This document shows, piece by piece, positions 9,538 through 19,005 of a stretch of 32,355 bases of DNA (positions are counted from its first letter, which is position 1; the number at the start of each line of letters is the position of its first letter). Both the position numbers and the translations under genes were made by a program. The notes under the pieces are model-generated. The model saw nothing but the letters and a program-made list of their open reading frames with translations. It did not search any database and had not been told where the DNA came from. This DNA comes from Deltaproteobacteria bacterium (GTDB lineage Bacteria; Myxococcota_A; UBA9042; DTJE01), in NCBI GenBank assembly GCA_016875475.1, contig VGRB01000007.1:1-32355 (forward strand). The letters are read 5' to 3'.

Positions 9538-10182
9538 GCGCTTCGAGCGCCGCGCCGCGCTCGGGCGGGACCGCCACCGCCTCTCCCGCACAGTACGCGA
9601 GCACGGACGCATCCAGGCGGGCGAGCGCGCCGGGCCCGGCGCAACCCGGGCAGAGCAGCGCGCCGTCGTCCACGACCAGGGCCCCGGTCCCCGCGAACGG
9701 GGTGCGGCAACGCGGGCAGGCCGCGAGCGCGGGGGCGTGGCCGATGTCGGACAGCACCGCGAGGCAGAAGCGGAGCACCGGGCCGTGGGCCGCGCCCGCG
9801 GGGGCCGCCTCGACGGCCGCGAGCGCGTCGACCGCGTGGTCGAATGTGAGAGGGGACGCGGGCGCGTCGCGCAGGAGGTCGCGCGCAAGCTGGATCGCGG
9901 CCTGCCCGGCCTCGAGGCGCTCGAGCGAGTCGAACAGGCCGGGGAACGCCCGGACGGCCTCGGCGGATCGGAGCGACCCGAGCCCGGACGAGCGGGCCCG
10001 CACATCGACCGAGAGGACGACGAGCAGGTCGAGCGCGCCCCCGAACCGTCGCGAGCCGCGGGCGGAACGTGCAATCGCGGACACCAGGCCGGACTCGCGG
10101 GTCAGGAGCGTCATGACGAGGTCGCGTTCGCCGAAGGGCACGCGGTCGAGGACGAGGGCGAGGGTGGCCGCGCCGGGAGCGG

Positions 10183-10653
10183 TCATTGCGGGCGGGCCGG
10201 GAGCTGCTCGGTCCAGTCGGCGCCTCGGTTCTGGCGTACGCGCGACACGTCGTTCGGGCCGCCGCCCGTGCCCACCGTGAGCAGCGCGACGAGGATGCCG
10301 ACCACGAACACCAGCGCGATCACGAGGTAGGCCCAGTTCACCGGGGACGCCCGGCGGGAGCCGACGAGGATATCGGCCGAATGGGTCCTGGCACCCTCGC
10401 GGCGTGCGTCGCCGCCGGTCGTGCGGAGGCGAGCGGCCAGCATCTCCATGGCGGGGGACTCGTCGAGCCCGAGCGCACGGCAGCAGGTGCTGACGAACCC
10501 GCGGGCATAGACCGGGCCGGGCAGTTCGTCGAGCCGCTCGCCCTCGATCGCCTCGATGAAGCGGATCGGGATGCGGGTCGTCTTCGCCACCTGCTCGGTG
10601 GACAGTCCCGCCCGCTCCCGGCCGCTCGCGAGGTATCTGCCGAGGTCCCCCAT
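10183..10653 (-). CDS. RodZ-like helix-turn-helix membrane protein
   Basis: MGDLGRYLASGRERAGLSTEQVAKTTRIPIRFIEAIEGERLDELPGPVYARGFVSTCCRALGLD followed by one TM helix; 4-bp overlap with the recO start. ORF opens to 10713 but M at 10653 fits the domain. Confidence 0.75.
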   Translation of the reverse strand: MGDLGRYLASGRERAGLSTEQVAKTTRIPIRFIEAIEGERLDELPGPVYARGFVSTCCRALGLDESPAMEMLAARLRTTGGDARREGARTHSADILVGSRRASPVNWAYLVIALVFVVGILVALLTVGTGGGPNDVSRVRQNRGADWTEQLPARPQ

Positions 10654-10744
10654 CCGGCGAATGGTGCTCCGGAAACCCGGCAGGACAATAGCGTCGGGGT
10701 GGTTGGCTGTCAACGACGATCCGCGAACCCGAAACGCGCGTCGT

Positions 10745-10774
10745 TTGACAGCGCCGCGGTCAGTCCCCTATTCT
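10745..10774 (+). promoter_or_regulatory. Putative sigma70-type promoter of the lipoprotein gene
   Basis: TTGACA (10745-10750) - 18 bp - TATTCT (10769-10774), 30 bp before ATG 10805. Confidence 0.55.
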
Positions 10775-10804
10775 CGCTTCCGGTCCGGTTTCGACAGGTT
10801 GAGG

Positions 10805-11716
10805 ATGCGTCTGCTCTCCCGTTCGATGAAGGTGGCCGCGGGGCCGCTCGCGGCGCTCGCGGTCGCGGGCCTGTCGGGCCTTGCGGCGTGCAAGAAGGAC
10901 CCGCCGCCCGAGGGGCCCGCGGCCGAGCCCGCCGAGGAGCCCGCGGCCGAGGCCCTCGGCCCCGGCGCCGGCCCCGCCGCCGGCCCGGCGGCCAGGTCCG
11001 CCGCGGCCGGTCCGGCCGACAGGGCCGACGCGATCCGCCGGGCGCCCCTGTCCCCGTCCGCCCTGGGAGGTCCGATGGCGGCGCCCGGTGCCGCGCCCGG
11101 CGTCGCGCCTGCGCCCGGGGATCATCCCCGTCCCGCGGACGCGCTCGCCGGCGGGCCCGAGGACGGCGCGGCCCCCGCCGCGGTCCCGGCGCCCGCGCCC
11201 GGCCCGGCGCCCGCGCCCGGCCCGGCGCCTTCCCCCGCGATCGCGGCCGCGGTGCCCCCGTCCGCGCCGATCGTGCCCCACGCGCCCGCCGGGCGCGCGC
11301 CCCTGCCGGACCTGAGGCTGCTGCTCACCGCGAACGACGTCGCGTCGCTCGCCGGCGGCAAGGTGACCTTCCGGCGTGCCGCGCTGGCGGGCATGGCCTC
11401 GTCCGACGAGCAGGACTCGCTCTACTACGAGCCCGAGAAGGGCCCGAGCTACGGCTTCGGGATCCAGGTCTTCCGCGGCGCGACCCCCGACCAGGCGCGC
11501 GAGCGCTATTCGTCCATGCTCGCCTCGTACCCGTCAGCGGTGGAGGTCGCGCCGGTCTCGGGCAAGACCTTCTTCGCATGGTGGGACGAGGTGCTGTTCG
11601 TCACGTTCGTGCAGCCGGCGAAGAACCTCGTCGTGGTCCTCTCCTGCGGCCGGAAGCACTGCGATTCGGACCGCCTGTACGACCTCGCGAAGAAGGTCGC
11701 GACGCGGTCGGGCTAG
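10805..11716 (+). CDS. Pro/Ala-rich lipoprotein
   Basis: Lipobox LSGLAAC; long low-complexity PAPAPGPAPAPG linker; conserved-looking C-terminal domain; ends at TAG 11714-11716. Confidence 0.8.
   Translation: MRLLSRSMKVAAGPLAALAVAGLSGLAACKKDPPPEGPAAEPAEEPAAEALGPGAGPAAGPAARSAAAGPADRADAIRRAPLSPSALGGPMAAPGAAPGVAPAPGDHPRPADALAGGPEDGAAPAAVPAPAPGPAPAPGPAPSPAIAAAVPPSAPIVPHAPAGRAPLPDLRLLLTANDVASLAGGKVTFRRAALAGMASSDEQDSLYYEPEKGPSYGFGIQVFRGATPDQARERYSSMLASYPSAVEVAPVSGKTFFAWWDEVLFVTFVQPAKNLVVVLSCGRKHCDSDRLYDLAKKVATRSG
11185..11229 (+). repeat. 18-bp tandem repeat (about 2.5 copies) encoding PAPAPG
   Basis: CCCGGCGCCCGCGCCCGG repeated at 11185-11202 and 11203-11220, partial third. Confidence 0.85.
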
Positions 11717-11897
11717 GAGGCTGTCGGGAAATGGAGTTCGTCGCGAGGAATCGCATGCGCCCGGCGGGCAAGGAGCGGGGTCCCCGAAACGGCGGAGGCG
11801 TAGTCCTGGCCTACGTTGACGCCGTTTCGGGGCGCAGCGACGCAGCACGTCGAGATGCAGGCGATTTCGCAGCAGGACGGAATTGCCCGACAGGCTC
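11717..11897. mobile_element. MITE-like palindromic element, family C (IS5-like ends)
   Basis: Ends GAGGCTGTCGGGAAAT / ATTGCCCGACAGGCTC; flanked by CTAG at 11713-11716 and 11898-11901; central stem CCCCGAAACGGCG...CGCCGTTTCGGGG with inner CGTAG/CTACG hairpin; no transposase inside. Confidence 0.82.
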
Positions 11898-11911
11898 CTA
11901 GATTGCTCCCG

Positions 11912-14077
11912 ATGGAATCCGACGCTCCCACGTTCGACCCGGTCCCGCGCATCGCGGCCGACCTGCGCCTGCCCGCGCGCGGCGTCGCGGCCGTGCTCGA
12001 TCTCGCCTCGGGCGGCGCGACCGTGCCGTTCGTCGCGCGCTATCGCAAGGAGGCGACCGGCGGCCTCGACGAGGTGGCGATCCGGGCGATCCTGGAGCGC
12101 CACGCGTCCGTGTCGGAACTGGAGAAGCGGCGCGTGGCCATCCTGGAGGCGCTCGCGGCGGCGGGGAAGCTCGACGACGCGCTGAAGGCGCGGGTCGTCG
12201 CCGCGGTGACGCGCGCCGAGCTGGAGGACCTGTACCTGCCGTTCCGGCCGAAGCGCCGGACCCGCGCGACCGTCGCGCGCGAGCGCGGGCTCGAGCCGCT
12301 CGCCGCCAGGATCCTCGCGCAGCCTCCGGCCGGCGACCCGGTCGCGGAGGCGTGCGCGTTCGCGGATGCGGAGCGCGGCGTGCCGGACGCGGAGGCGGCG
12401 CTCGCGGGGGCGTGCGACATCGTGGCGGAGACGGTCTCGGAGAACGCGCCGGCCCGCGCGATCGCGCGGGAGGCGTTCCGGGCCGGGACGCTCGCGGCGG
12501 ACGTGGTGAAGTCGAAGGCGACCGGGCCGACCCGCTTCGAGCAGTACTACCGGTTCCGCGAGCCGCTCGCGTCCGTGCCGTCGCACCGCTGTCTCGCGGT
12601 CCGGCGCGGCGAGGCCGAGGGCGTGCTCCGGGTCCGCGTCGAGATCGAGGAGGAGCGGCTGGCCGCCCGGATCCTCCAGGTGTTCCGGCACTCTCCCGGG
12701 TCGCCGTTCGCCCCCCTGCTCGCGGACGCGGTCGCGGATTCGCTGAAGCGCCTGCTCGGCCCGTCGGTCGAGAACGAGGTCGCGGGCGAGGCGCGCGAGC
12801 GCGCGGAGCGGCAGGCCGCGGAGGTGTTCGCGGGGAACCTGCGCGAGCTGCTGCTGGCGCCCCCGCTCGGCGCGAAGGCCGTGATCGGCGTGGACCCGGG
12901 GCTTCGGACCGGCTGCAAGTGCGCGGCGGTCGCGCCGACCGGCGGGCTTGCGGGGCACGTCACGGTATTCCCGCACACCGAGGGTGCGGCGTCGCGGGCC
13001 GCCTCGGAGCTGGCGGCGTTCGCAACCCGGCACCGTCCGGCCGCGATCGCGGTCGGGAACGGTACGGCCGGCCGCGAGACCGAGGCGTTCGTCCGGTCCG
13101 CGCTCGCGGCCGCCGGGATGTCCGGCGTCCACGTCGTGATGGTCAGCGAGGCCGGCGCGAGCGTCTACTCCGCGTCGGACGCGGCGCGCGAGGAGTTCCC
13201 GGACCTCGACCTGACCGTGCGCGGGGCGATCTCGATCGCGCGCAGGCTCCAGGACCCGCTCGCCGAGCTGGTCAAGGTCGAGCCGCGGTCCATCGGGGTC
13301 GGCCAGTACCAGCACGACGTGGACGAGGACCTGCTCCGCGAGCGTCTCGACTCGGTCGTCGAGGACTGCGTGAACCGCGTCGGCGTCGACCTGAACACGG
13401 CCTCGGCCCCGCTGCTCGCCCACGTCTCGGGCATCGGTCCGACGCTCGCCCGCGCGATCCGGACGCACCGGGAGCAGTCCGGACCGTTCCGCCGCCGCGG
13501 GGACCTGAAGCGCGTCCGCGGGCTCGGCCCGAAGGCGTTCGAGCAGGCCGCGGGCTTCCTGCGGATCCGCGACGGCGACGAGCCGCTCGACGCGTCCGCC
13601 GTCCACCCGGAGCGGTACGACCTGGTGCGCCGCATCGCGTCCGACCTCGGCGCGCAGGTCCGGGACCTGGTCGGGGACGCCTCGGCCGCGGCCCGGATCG
13701 ACGTGCGCCGGTACGCGGGTGGGGACGTCGGCGAGCCGACCCTGCGCGACATCGTGGCGGAGCTGGCCCGCCCGGGCCGGGACCCACGCGACACGTTCGA
13801 ACCCCCCCGCTTCCGCGAGGACGTCCGCGCGATCGAGGACCTGGCCGCCGGCATGGAGCTGGAGGGCGTCGTCACGAACGTCGCGGCGTTCGGCGCGTTT
13901 GTGGACCTCGGCGTCCACCAGGACGGGCTGGTGCATGTGTCGGAGCTTTCGGACCGCTTCGTCCGCGACCCCCGCGAGGTCGTGTCGGTCGGGAAGCGCG
14001 TCCGGGTCCGCGTGCTCGGCGTGGACCTCGCAAGGCGCCGGATTTCCCTGTCGATGAAGTCGCCCCGTTCACCCTGA
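11912..14077 (+). CDS. tex: Tex-like transcription accessory protein (RNA-binding, S1 domain)
   Basis: 721 aa; VPFVARYRKEATGGLDEVAIR, GVDPGLRTGCKCA, NTASAPLLAHVSGIGPTLARAIRTHRE, C-terminal S1 domain GAFVDLGVHQDGLVHVSELSD. Confidence 0.93.
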   Translation: MESDAPTFDPVPRIAADLRLPARGVAAVLDLASGGATVPFVARYRKEATGGLDEVAIRAILERHASVSELEKRRVAILEALAAAGKLDDALKARVVAAVTRAELEDLYLPFRPKRRTRATVARERGLEPLAARILAQPPAGDPVAEACAFADAERGVPDAEAALAGACDIVAETVSENAPARAIAREAFRAGTLAADVVKSKATGPTRFEQYYRFREPLASVPSHRCLAVRRGEAEGVLRVRVEIEEERLAARILQVFRHSPGSPFAPLLADAVADSLKRLLGPSVENEVAGEARERAERQAAEVFAGNLRELLLAPPLGAKAVIGVDPGLRTGCKCAAVAPTGGLAGHVTVFPHTEGAASRAASELAAFATRHRPAAIAVGNGTAGRETEAFVRSALAAAGMSGVHVVMVSEAGASVYSASDAAREEFPDLDLTVRGAISIARRLQDPLAELVKVEPRSIGVGQYQHDVDEDLLRERLDSVVEDCVNRVGVDLNTASAPLLAHVSGIGPTLARAIRTHREQSGPFRRRGDLKRVRGLGPKAFEQAAGFLRIRDGDEPLDASAVHPERYDLVRRIASDLGAQVRDLVGDASAAARIDVRRYAGGDVGEPTLRDIVAELARPGRDPRDTFEPPRFREDVRAIEDLAAGMELEGVVTNVAAFGAFVDLGVHQDGLVHVSELSDRFVRDPREVVSVGKRVRVRVLGVDLARRRISLSMKSPRSP

Positions 14078-14115
14078 GCGGCTCGCCGGCGCTATGATTC
14101 GGGGGGAGGCGCGTC

Positions 14116-15297
14116 TTGGACCTTCTCGGTCACCTTTCCGGCAGGTCGATCGCCATCGTGCTCGGCGACGGGGGCGTGGGGAAGACCACGGTCGCGGCCG
14201 CGCTCGCGGCCATGAGCGCCGCGTCGGGCCGCCGCGTGCTCGCGGTGACGGTCGACCCGTCGAACCGGCTCAAGGACTCGCTCGGGCTGTCCGGGACCCC
14301 CGGGGTCGAGGAGGAGGTTCCGCTCCGCGACTTCGCGCCGGCGCCCGGCGGGTCGCTCCGCGCCATGGTGCTCGACGCCGCGACCGAGCTGGACCGGGTC
14401 GTTCGCGAGGCCTCCCCGTCGGACGAGGTGCGGCGGCGCATCACGGAGAACGTGTTCTACCGGAAGGCCGCGTCGCGCATGACCGGCACGCACGAGTACA
14501 TGGCCTTCACCCGCCTGTCGGACGCGCTCGCGTCGGGCCGCCACGACCTCGTCGTGCTCGACACGCCGCCGGAGCGGCACGCGCTCGACTTCCTGGACGC
14601 GCCGGCGCGGCTCGACTCGCTGCTCGGGAACGACGCGTTCAGGCTGTTCGTGTCGGCGTCCGCGGGGCTCTCGCGAGCCGGGCTCGAGGCGATCCGCCTG
14701 CGGCGCCTGGTCCTCCGCGGGATCGGGCGGTTCGCGGGCGAGGAGACGTTCCTGCAGGTGCTCGACTTCGTGCTCGCGTTCTCGCCGCTCTACGAGCACT
14801 TCCGCGTGCGGGCCGCGCGGGTGAAGGACCTGTTCGCCTCCCCGGCGTGCGCGACCGTCCTGGTCTGCCGGCCGAACCCCGCGCGGTGCCCGGAGGCGGG
14901 GGGCGCGGGGCCAGCCGACGCGCTCCGGGCGCGCGGGATCGAGCCGGTGGCGGTCGTGGCGAACCGGGTGCTCGTCTGGCCGCCGCCCGAGGCGGGGGGC
15001 GCCGGCACAGGGGGCGGCGGGGCGGGACCGGCGGACGCGGCCTCGGTCAAGGACGCGCTCTCGTCCGAGCCGGCGCTCGGGCTGTACGACCGGGACATGG
15101 TCTCGGCGCTTGCCGGTCGCATCCTGGGGCTCGCGGGCCGCTACCGCGAGCGGGCCGAGGAGGACGCGGCGCGCGTCACGGCTCTCCGCGAGGCGGTCGC
15201 GCCGGCGCCGGTCCACGTGGTGCCCGGCCTGAGGGAGGAGGTGCGCGACCTCGCGAGCCTCGCCCGCTTCGCGCGCGTCATGAGGGGGGCGGCGTGA
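14116..15297 (+). CDS. ArsA/GET3-like anion-transporting ATPase
   Basis: TTG start at 14116; LGDGGVGKTTVAAALAA P-loop, VTVDPSNRL, VVLDTPPERHALDFLDAPARL. Confidence 0.85.
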   Translation: MDLLGHLSGRSIAIVLGDGGVGKTTVAAALAAMSAASGRRVLAVTVDPSNRLKDSLGLSGTPGVEEEVPLRDFAPAPGGSLRAMVLDAATELDRVVREASPSDEVRRRITENVFYRKAASRMTGTHEYMAFTRLSDALASGRHDLVVLDTPPERHALDFLDAPARLDSLLGNDAFRLFVSASAGLSRAGLEAIRLRRLVLRGIGRFAGEETFLQVLDFVLAFSPLYEHFRVRAARVKDLFASPACATVLVCRPNPARCPEAGGAGPADALRARGIEPVAVVANRVLVWPPPEAGGAGTGGGGAGPADAASVKDALSSEPALGLYDRDMVSALAGRILGLAGRYRERAEEDAARVTALREAVAPAPVHVVPGLREEVRDLASLARFARVMRGAA

Positions 15298-15337
15298 GCG
15301 GGGGGGGATGGGACGGCCGTCGCGACCTGACGGGCCG

Positions 15338-17752
15338 TCACATCGCGGGCGGCGTGTCGGTCGTCTTCTCGGGCACCGGGTCGTCGGCGCGCTCCTCGGC
15401 CGGAGGCGGCTTGATCGCGGCCTCCTCCATCGTGATCGGCGTGGCCTTGACCACGTTGAAGTAGGCGGACTCCTCGTTCAGCCGGACCACGTCCCAGGAC
15501 TTGATGCCGACGTACTCGGCCTGCCCCTTCTTGCGCAGGCGCTCGGTCTCCTTGTCGAGGGCGGACTTCAGGCCCGACGACCGCCCGCCCTGGGTCAGTG
15601 CGAAGAACGGCTGGCCCTTGTTCAGCGTCTCGAGGTACGGCCCGAGCTGGTTCGCCTTCATCAGCGGCTTGATCTCGCTCGCGGTGTAGTAGGTCTCGCC
15701 GCGCCACGTGATCAGCCACGCGACCACGTCCTCCTTGCAGACGCGCTTGTTCGTGGAGCCGAAGTAGTCCGGGATGAAGCCCAGGCCGATCTTCGTCAGG
15801 ATGGGCGTGAACGCGTCCTCGACCTCGGGCGGGTTCTCGACCGGCGTGCAGCGCTTGTAGTAGTCCTCGAACAGGTATTTCTGGCTCCAGCTCGGCGAGA
15901 GCATGGGCATGTACCAGTTGAGGCACCACAGCGCGAGCCCGACCGACGCGACCCACAGGCCGCCCGCCCCGAACCGGCGCACGCGCGGCGGGAACACCAT
16001 CAGCGCGAACGCCACCCCCCCCACGACCAGGTAGCCGGTCATGAAGTTCTCGTACTGGAGGGGCTCCATCGGGAGCAGCTCGCGGATGACCGGGTTCGTG
16101 TACTCGTAGAACGTCGATTCGGCCCACGTCTTCTTGGAGCCCGCCGCTACCGGCGCGTCCGGGTCGGTCGGCAGGTACTCGGGGAGCTGGCGGTCGTACT
16201 TGTACGTGAACATGTTGCGGAACGCCTGGACGTCCGAGCGGATCCAGACGCCCACGCCCAGGAAGATGCCGATGGCCGCGAGCGCGGCGACGCGCGCGAA
16301 CCACGTGCGGTCGCGCAGGAACTCGTCGAGGTGGATCGCGATCAGCAGCACCGTCGGCGGCACGGCCGGGAAGATGTAGTGGTGGAACTTGGTCGCGGAA
16401 AGCGTGAACAGGCAGTACGAGAAGAACGCCCAGACGTAGAGGAACAGCTTCAGCCGCGACTCGGGCGACGCGTCGCGAAGCCGAATCCGGGCGATGCCCC
16501 CCCCGAGCAGCGGGAGCAGCGCGATCCAGGGGAAGGTCCCGATCGACAGCCACTTGATGAAGTGCTCGAACGTGCCGGAGTCGATCTGGTGCACGCCCGC
16601 GCCGATGCGATTGAAGTGGTCGTGGACCAGGAAGCGCGTGTAGAAGGCGTTCCCGTGCTTCGCGAACATCCCGAGGTACCACGGGAGCATGGTCAGGCAC
16701 AGGATCATCGTCCCGCGCAGGATCTCGAGGCGCCGCAGCGCGCGCCACTCGCCGGTGAGCAGCAGGTAGATCAGCAGGAGCGCGCCGGGCAGCATGAAGC
16801 CGAGCAGTCCCTTGCCGAGCGTCGCGTAGCCGAGGAACGTGTAGGCGACCCAGAGGCTGAACCGGCGGCACCAGAAGTCCTTGCGCTCGTCCGTGAACAG
16901 CGTGCCGGCCTTGTGCTCGCGCCACATCGGCACCGCGATGAGCGCGAGCAGCACGCCCGTCGCGACGAAGTAGATGAGCGCGTGGAAGATGCCGGTCTTC
17001 TGGAAGAGCAGCCATGCCCGGAGCACGGGGTTCACGTTGTCATAGCTCGCCTCGGGCGACAGGTCGAGCGCGATGATGACGAACTGCGGGATCGCGGTCA
17101 GCAGGAACAGGCCGATGGCGGCCAGCCCCCAGCCCAGGAAGGCGCGGTTCGAGGGGGAGAAGCGCGGTCCGAAGTAGGCGTTCGCGAAGAACAGCAGGCC
17201 TACCGACAGCGTCCCGACGAACGGCATGTCCGTGATCGCCTGCCGCGACAGGAAGAACCACAACGGCGACGTCAGCAGGAGCCCTGCCGCGAAGAGCCCG
17301 ACGCGGCGCGAGAAGACGCGCGCGAGCGTCACGTACGTGAAGAAGACCCCGAGGATGCCCAGGATGGCCCACGGCAGGCGGATCGCCCAGTCCCCGAGCC
17401 CGATCAGCTTCATCATGACGATCTCGCCGTACATGATGAGGATGGGCTTGGAGAAGAACCATTCGCCGGTCTTGGGCTCGGTCCCGATCTGCTCGGTGTA
17501 CCCCCACCAGGGCGACAGGAGGTCGCCCTTCTCGTTCATGTAGCGCGCGACCTCGCCGTAGTGCGTCTCCCAGCAGTCCCACAGGCCGAACGCGCCGGCG
17601 TTCGGGATCAGCACGGCAACGGCCGCGAGCAGGACGAGCGCGCGCACCAGGCCCTCGCGGGGCTCCGGCCTGCGCTCGGGGATCGAAGGGAACTCCGAGA
17701 GGAGCGGAGGCGTCGCAACCGCCGGGACCCGCTCGTCTTCGTTCGTCGCCAT
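15338..17752 (-). CDS. ArnT/PMT-type glycosyltransferase family 39 membrane protein
   Basis: 804 aa, LWDCWETHYGEVARYMNEKGDLLSPWWG (GT39 catalytic loop), ~12 hydrophobic helices. Confidence 0.85.
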   Translation of the reverse strand: MATNEDERVPAVATPPLLSEFPSIPERRPEPREGLVRALVLLAAVAVLIPNAGAFGLWDCWETHYGEVARYMNEKGDLLSPWWGYTEQIGTEPKTGEWFFSKPILIMYGEIVMMKLIGLGDWAIRLPWAILGILGVFFTYVTLARVFSRRVGLFAAGLLLTSPLWFFLSRQAITDMPFVGTLSVGLLFFANAYFGPRFSPSNRAFLGWGLAAIGLFLLTAIPQFVIIALDLSPEASYDNVNPVLRAWLLFQKTGIFHALIYFVATGVLLALIAVPMWREHKAGTLFTDERKDFWCRRFSLWVAYTFLGYATLGKGLLGFMLPGALLLIYLLLTGEWRALRRLEILRGTMILCLTMLPWYLGMFAKHGNAFYTRFLVHDHFNRIGAGVHQIDSGTFEHFIKWLSIGTFPWIALLPLLGGGIARIRLRDASPESRLKLFLYVWAFFSYCLFTLSATKFHHYIFPAVPPTVLLIAIHLDEFLRDRTWFARVAALAAIGIFLGVGVWIRSDVQAFRNMFTYKYDRQLPEYLPTDPDAPVAAGSKKTWAESTFYEYTNPVIRELLPMEPLQYENFMTGYLVVGGVAFALMVFPPRVRRFGAGGLWVASVGLALWCLNWYMPMLSPSWSQKYLFEDYYKRCTPVENPPEVEDAFTPILTKIGLGFIPDYFGSTNKRVCKEDVVAWLITWRGETYYTASEIKPLMKANQLGPYLETLNKGQPFFALTQGGRSSGLKSALDKETERLRKKGQAEYVGIKSWDVVRLNEESAYFNVVKATPITMEEAAIKPPPAEERADDPVPEKTTDTPPAM

Positions 17753-17810
17753 CAGCGCCTCTCCGGGCAGCGAAACGCGGGAAATCTACGAGGATCCCGC
17801 CGCTGCGTCA

Positions 17811-18015
17811 AGCGCGCGTCAGGGCGAGCGCGCCGCGCTGTGGCGCGGCGCGCTCGGCGGCCGCAAGGCGGCCGCGCAAGGGGGGTGGCCCGCGCCCCGC
17901 AACGCGGGGCGACGGGCAGGGGGGCGAGCCGCGCCCCCCTCCGATCGATGCCCCTGGGGCCTGTCGGGCGGGCCGGGCGACAGCGCGGAATGCCCAGGGC
18001 AGCGCGCGTCAGGGC
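17811..18015. repeat. Multi-hairpin structured block bounded by 15-bp direct repeats
   Basis: AGCGCGCGTCAGGGC at 17811-17825 and 18001-18015; between them successive stems GAGCGCGCCGCGC-TGTG-GCGCGGCGCGCTC, GCGGCC-GCAA-GGCCGC, GCCCCGC-AAC-GCGGGGC, AGGGGGGC-GAGCCGC-GCCCCCCT, CCCTGGG..CTGTCG..CGACAG..CCCAGGG. Confidence 0.7.
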
Positions 18016-18061
18016 AGGGCCCGCAGGTTTCGATGCCTTGACACCCCCCTGCCGATGCGTC

Positions 18062-18901
18062 ATGTTTCCGGCGTTCGGAAGACGAGGGGCACCGGTGGCA
18101 ACGGAGCGCGGCAGGTCCTTCTGGCAGAGGCTCTTCACGCGGCGCGAGGAGAAGGTCGAGGCGCTTCGCGCGGAGGTGGACCGGTTCGCGCGGTTCGAGT
18201 CGGTCCGGGACGCGGCCGACCCGGCCGCCGCGCGCGAGGTGCGGAAGAGCACCGGCGCGTTCATCCAGGGCGCGATCAAGGAGAAGCGCTTCGAGACCGC
18301 GGCCTTCACGCTCGCGGCCAAGGGCAAGCCCGAGGACGCCGAGCAGCTCGGCGACCAGGCGATGAAGCAGGGCAAGTACGGCCAGGCGATCCAGATCTTC
18401 TCGCGCACCGGGAACCCGGCCAAGCTCGCGCTCGCGAACGAGATGGCCGCGCGCGACTGCCTGAAGCGCGGCGGGTCGAGGAAGACCGCGTCCGCGCGCA
18501 TCTACGCGGCCATCCAGGCTTACGGCCGCCTGCTCGCATCCCAGCGCACCGAGCGCGTCCCGATCATGAAGAAGCTGTCCGTCCTGTGCGACGACCTCCT
18601 CGGCCTGCTGGAGGGCACGGACGACCACCTCGCGGCCGCGGACACGGCGCTCTACCAGGCGCAGCTCTGCATGCACCTCGCCGCCTTCTCGACGGCGCAG
18701 GACGTCTTCGTGGCCGACCCCGAGGTCTTCCACGGCGCGAAGAAGAAGGCGCTCGACCGCGCGGCCCGCGCCCGCGAGGGCTACCGTCGCCACGTCGAGG
18801 CGAACGCCCTGAACCCCGACACCCCGGAAGGCAAGCGGATCGTCGAGAAGATCAAGTCCGTCCGGATCGTGATCGAGCGGTGCTCCGCGCTCCCGGAGTA
18901 G
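18062..18901 (+). CDS. Hypothetical alpha-helical (TPR-like) protein
   Basis: ATG 18062 (alternative GTG ~18095); soluble, helical repeats EDAEQLGDQAMKQGKYGQAIQIFSRTGNPAKLALANEMAARDCLKRG; ATG lies just after the structured block. Confidence 0.6.
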   Translation: MFPAFGRRGAPVATERGRSFWQRLFTRREEKVEALRAEVDRFARFESVRDAADPAAAREVRKSTGAFIQGAIKEKRFETAAFTLAAKGKPEDAEQLGDQAMKQGKYGQAIQIFSRTGNPAKLALANEMAARDCLKRGGSRKTASARIYAAIQAYGRLLASQRTERVPIMKKLSVLCDDLLGLLEGTDDHLAAADTALYQAQLCMHLAAFSTAQDVFVADPEVFHGAKKKALDRAARAREGYRRHVEANALNPDTPEGKRIVEKIKSVRIVIERCSALPE

Positions 18902-19005
18902 CCGCCTGCGCCGCCTCGCTTCACGCCGGAATACTCGTGGCCGCGGGCCGTTCGAGCCAGGCCCGGGTTGCCATGTCGCCGCGGTTTTGACGACAATCCG
19001 CCCCG

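Noticed and set aside
17811-18015. 15-bp direct repeats as a transposon target-site duplication
   Set aside because: 15 bp is longer than usual DDE target duplications and no terminal inverted repeats lie inside them, so I do not call it an insertion; left as an unexplained structured block.
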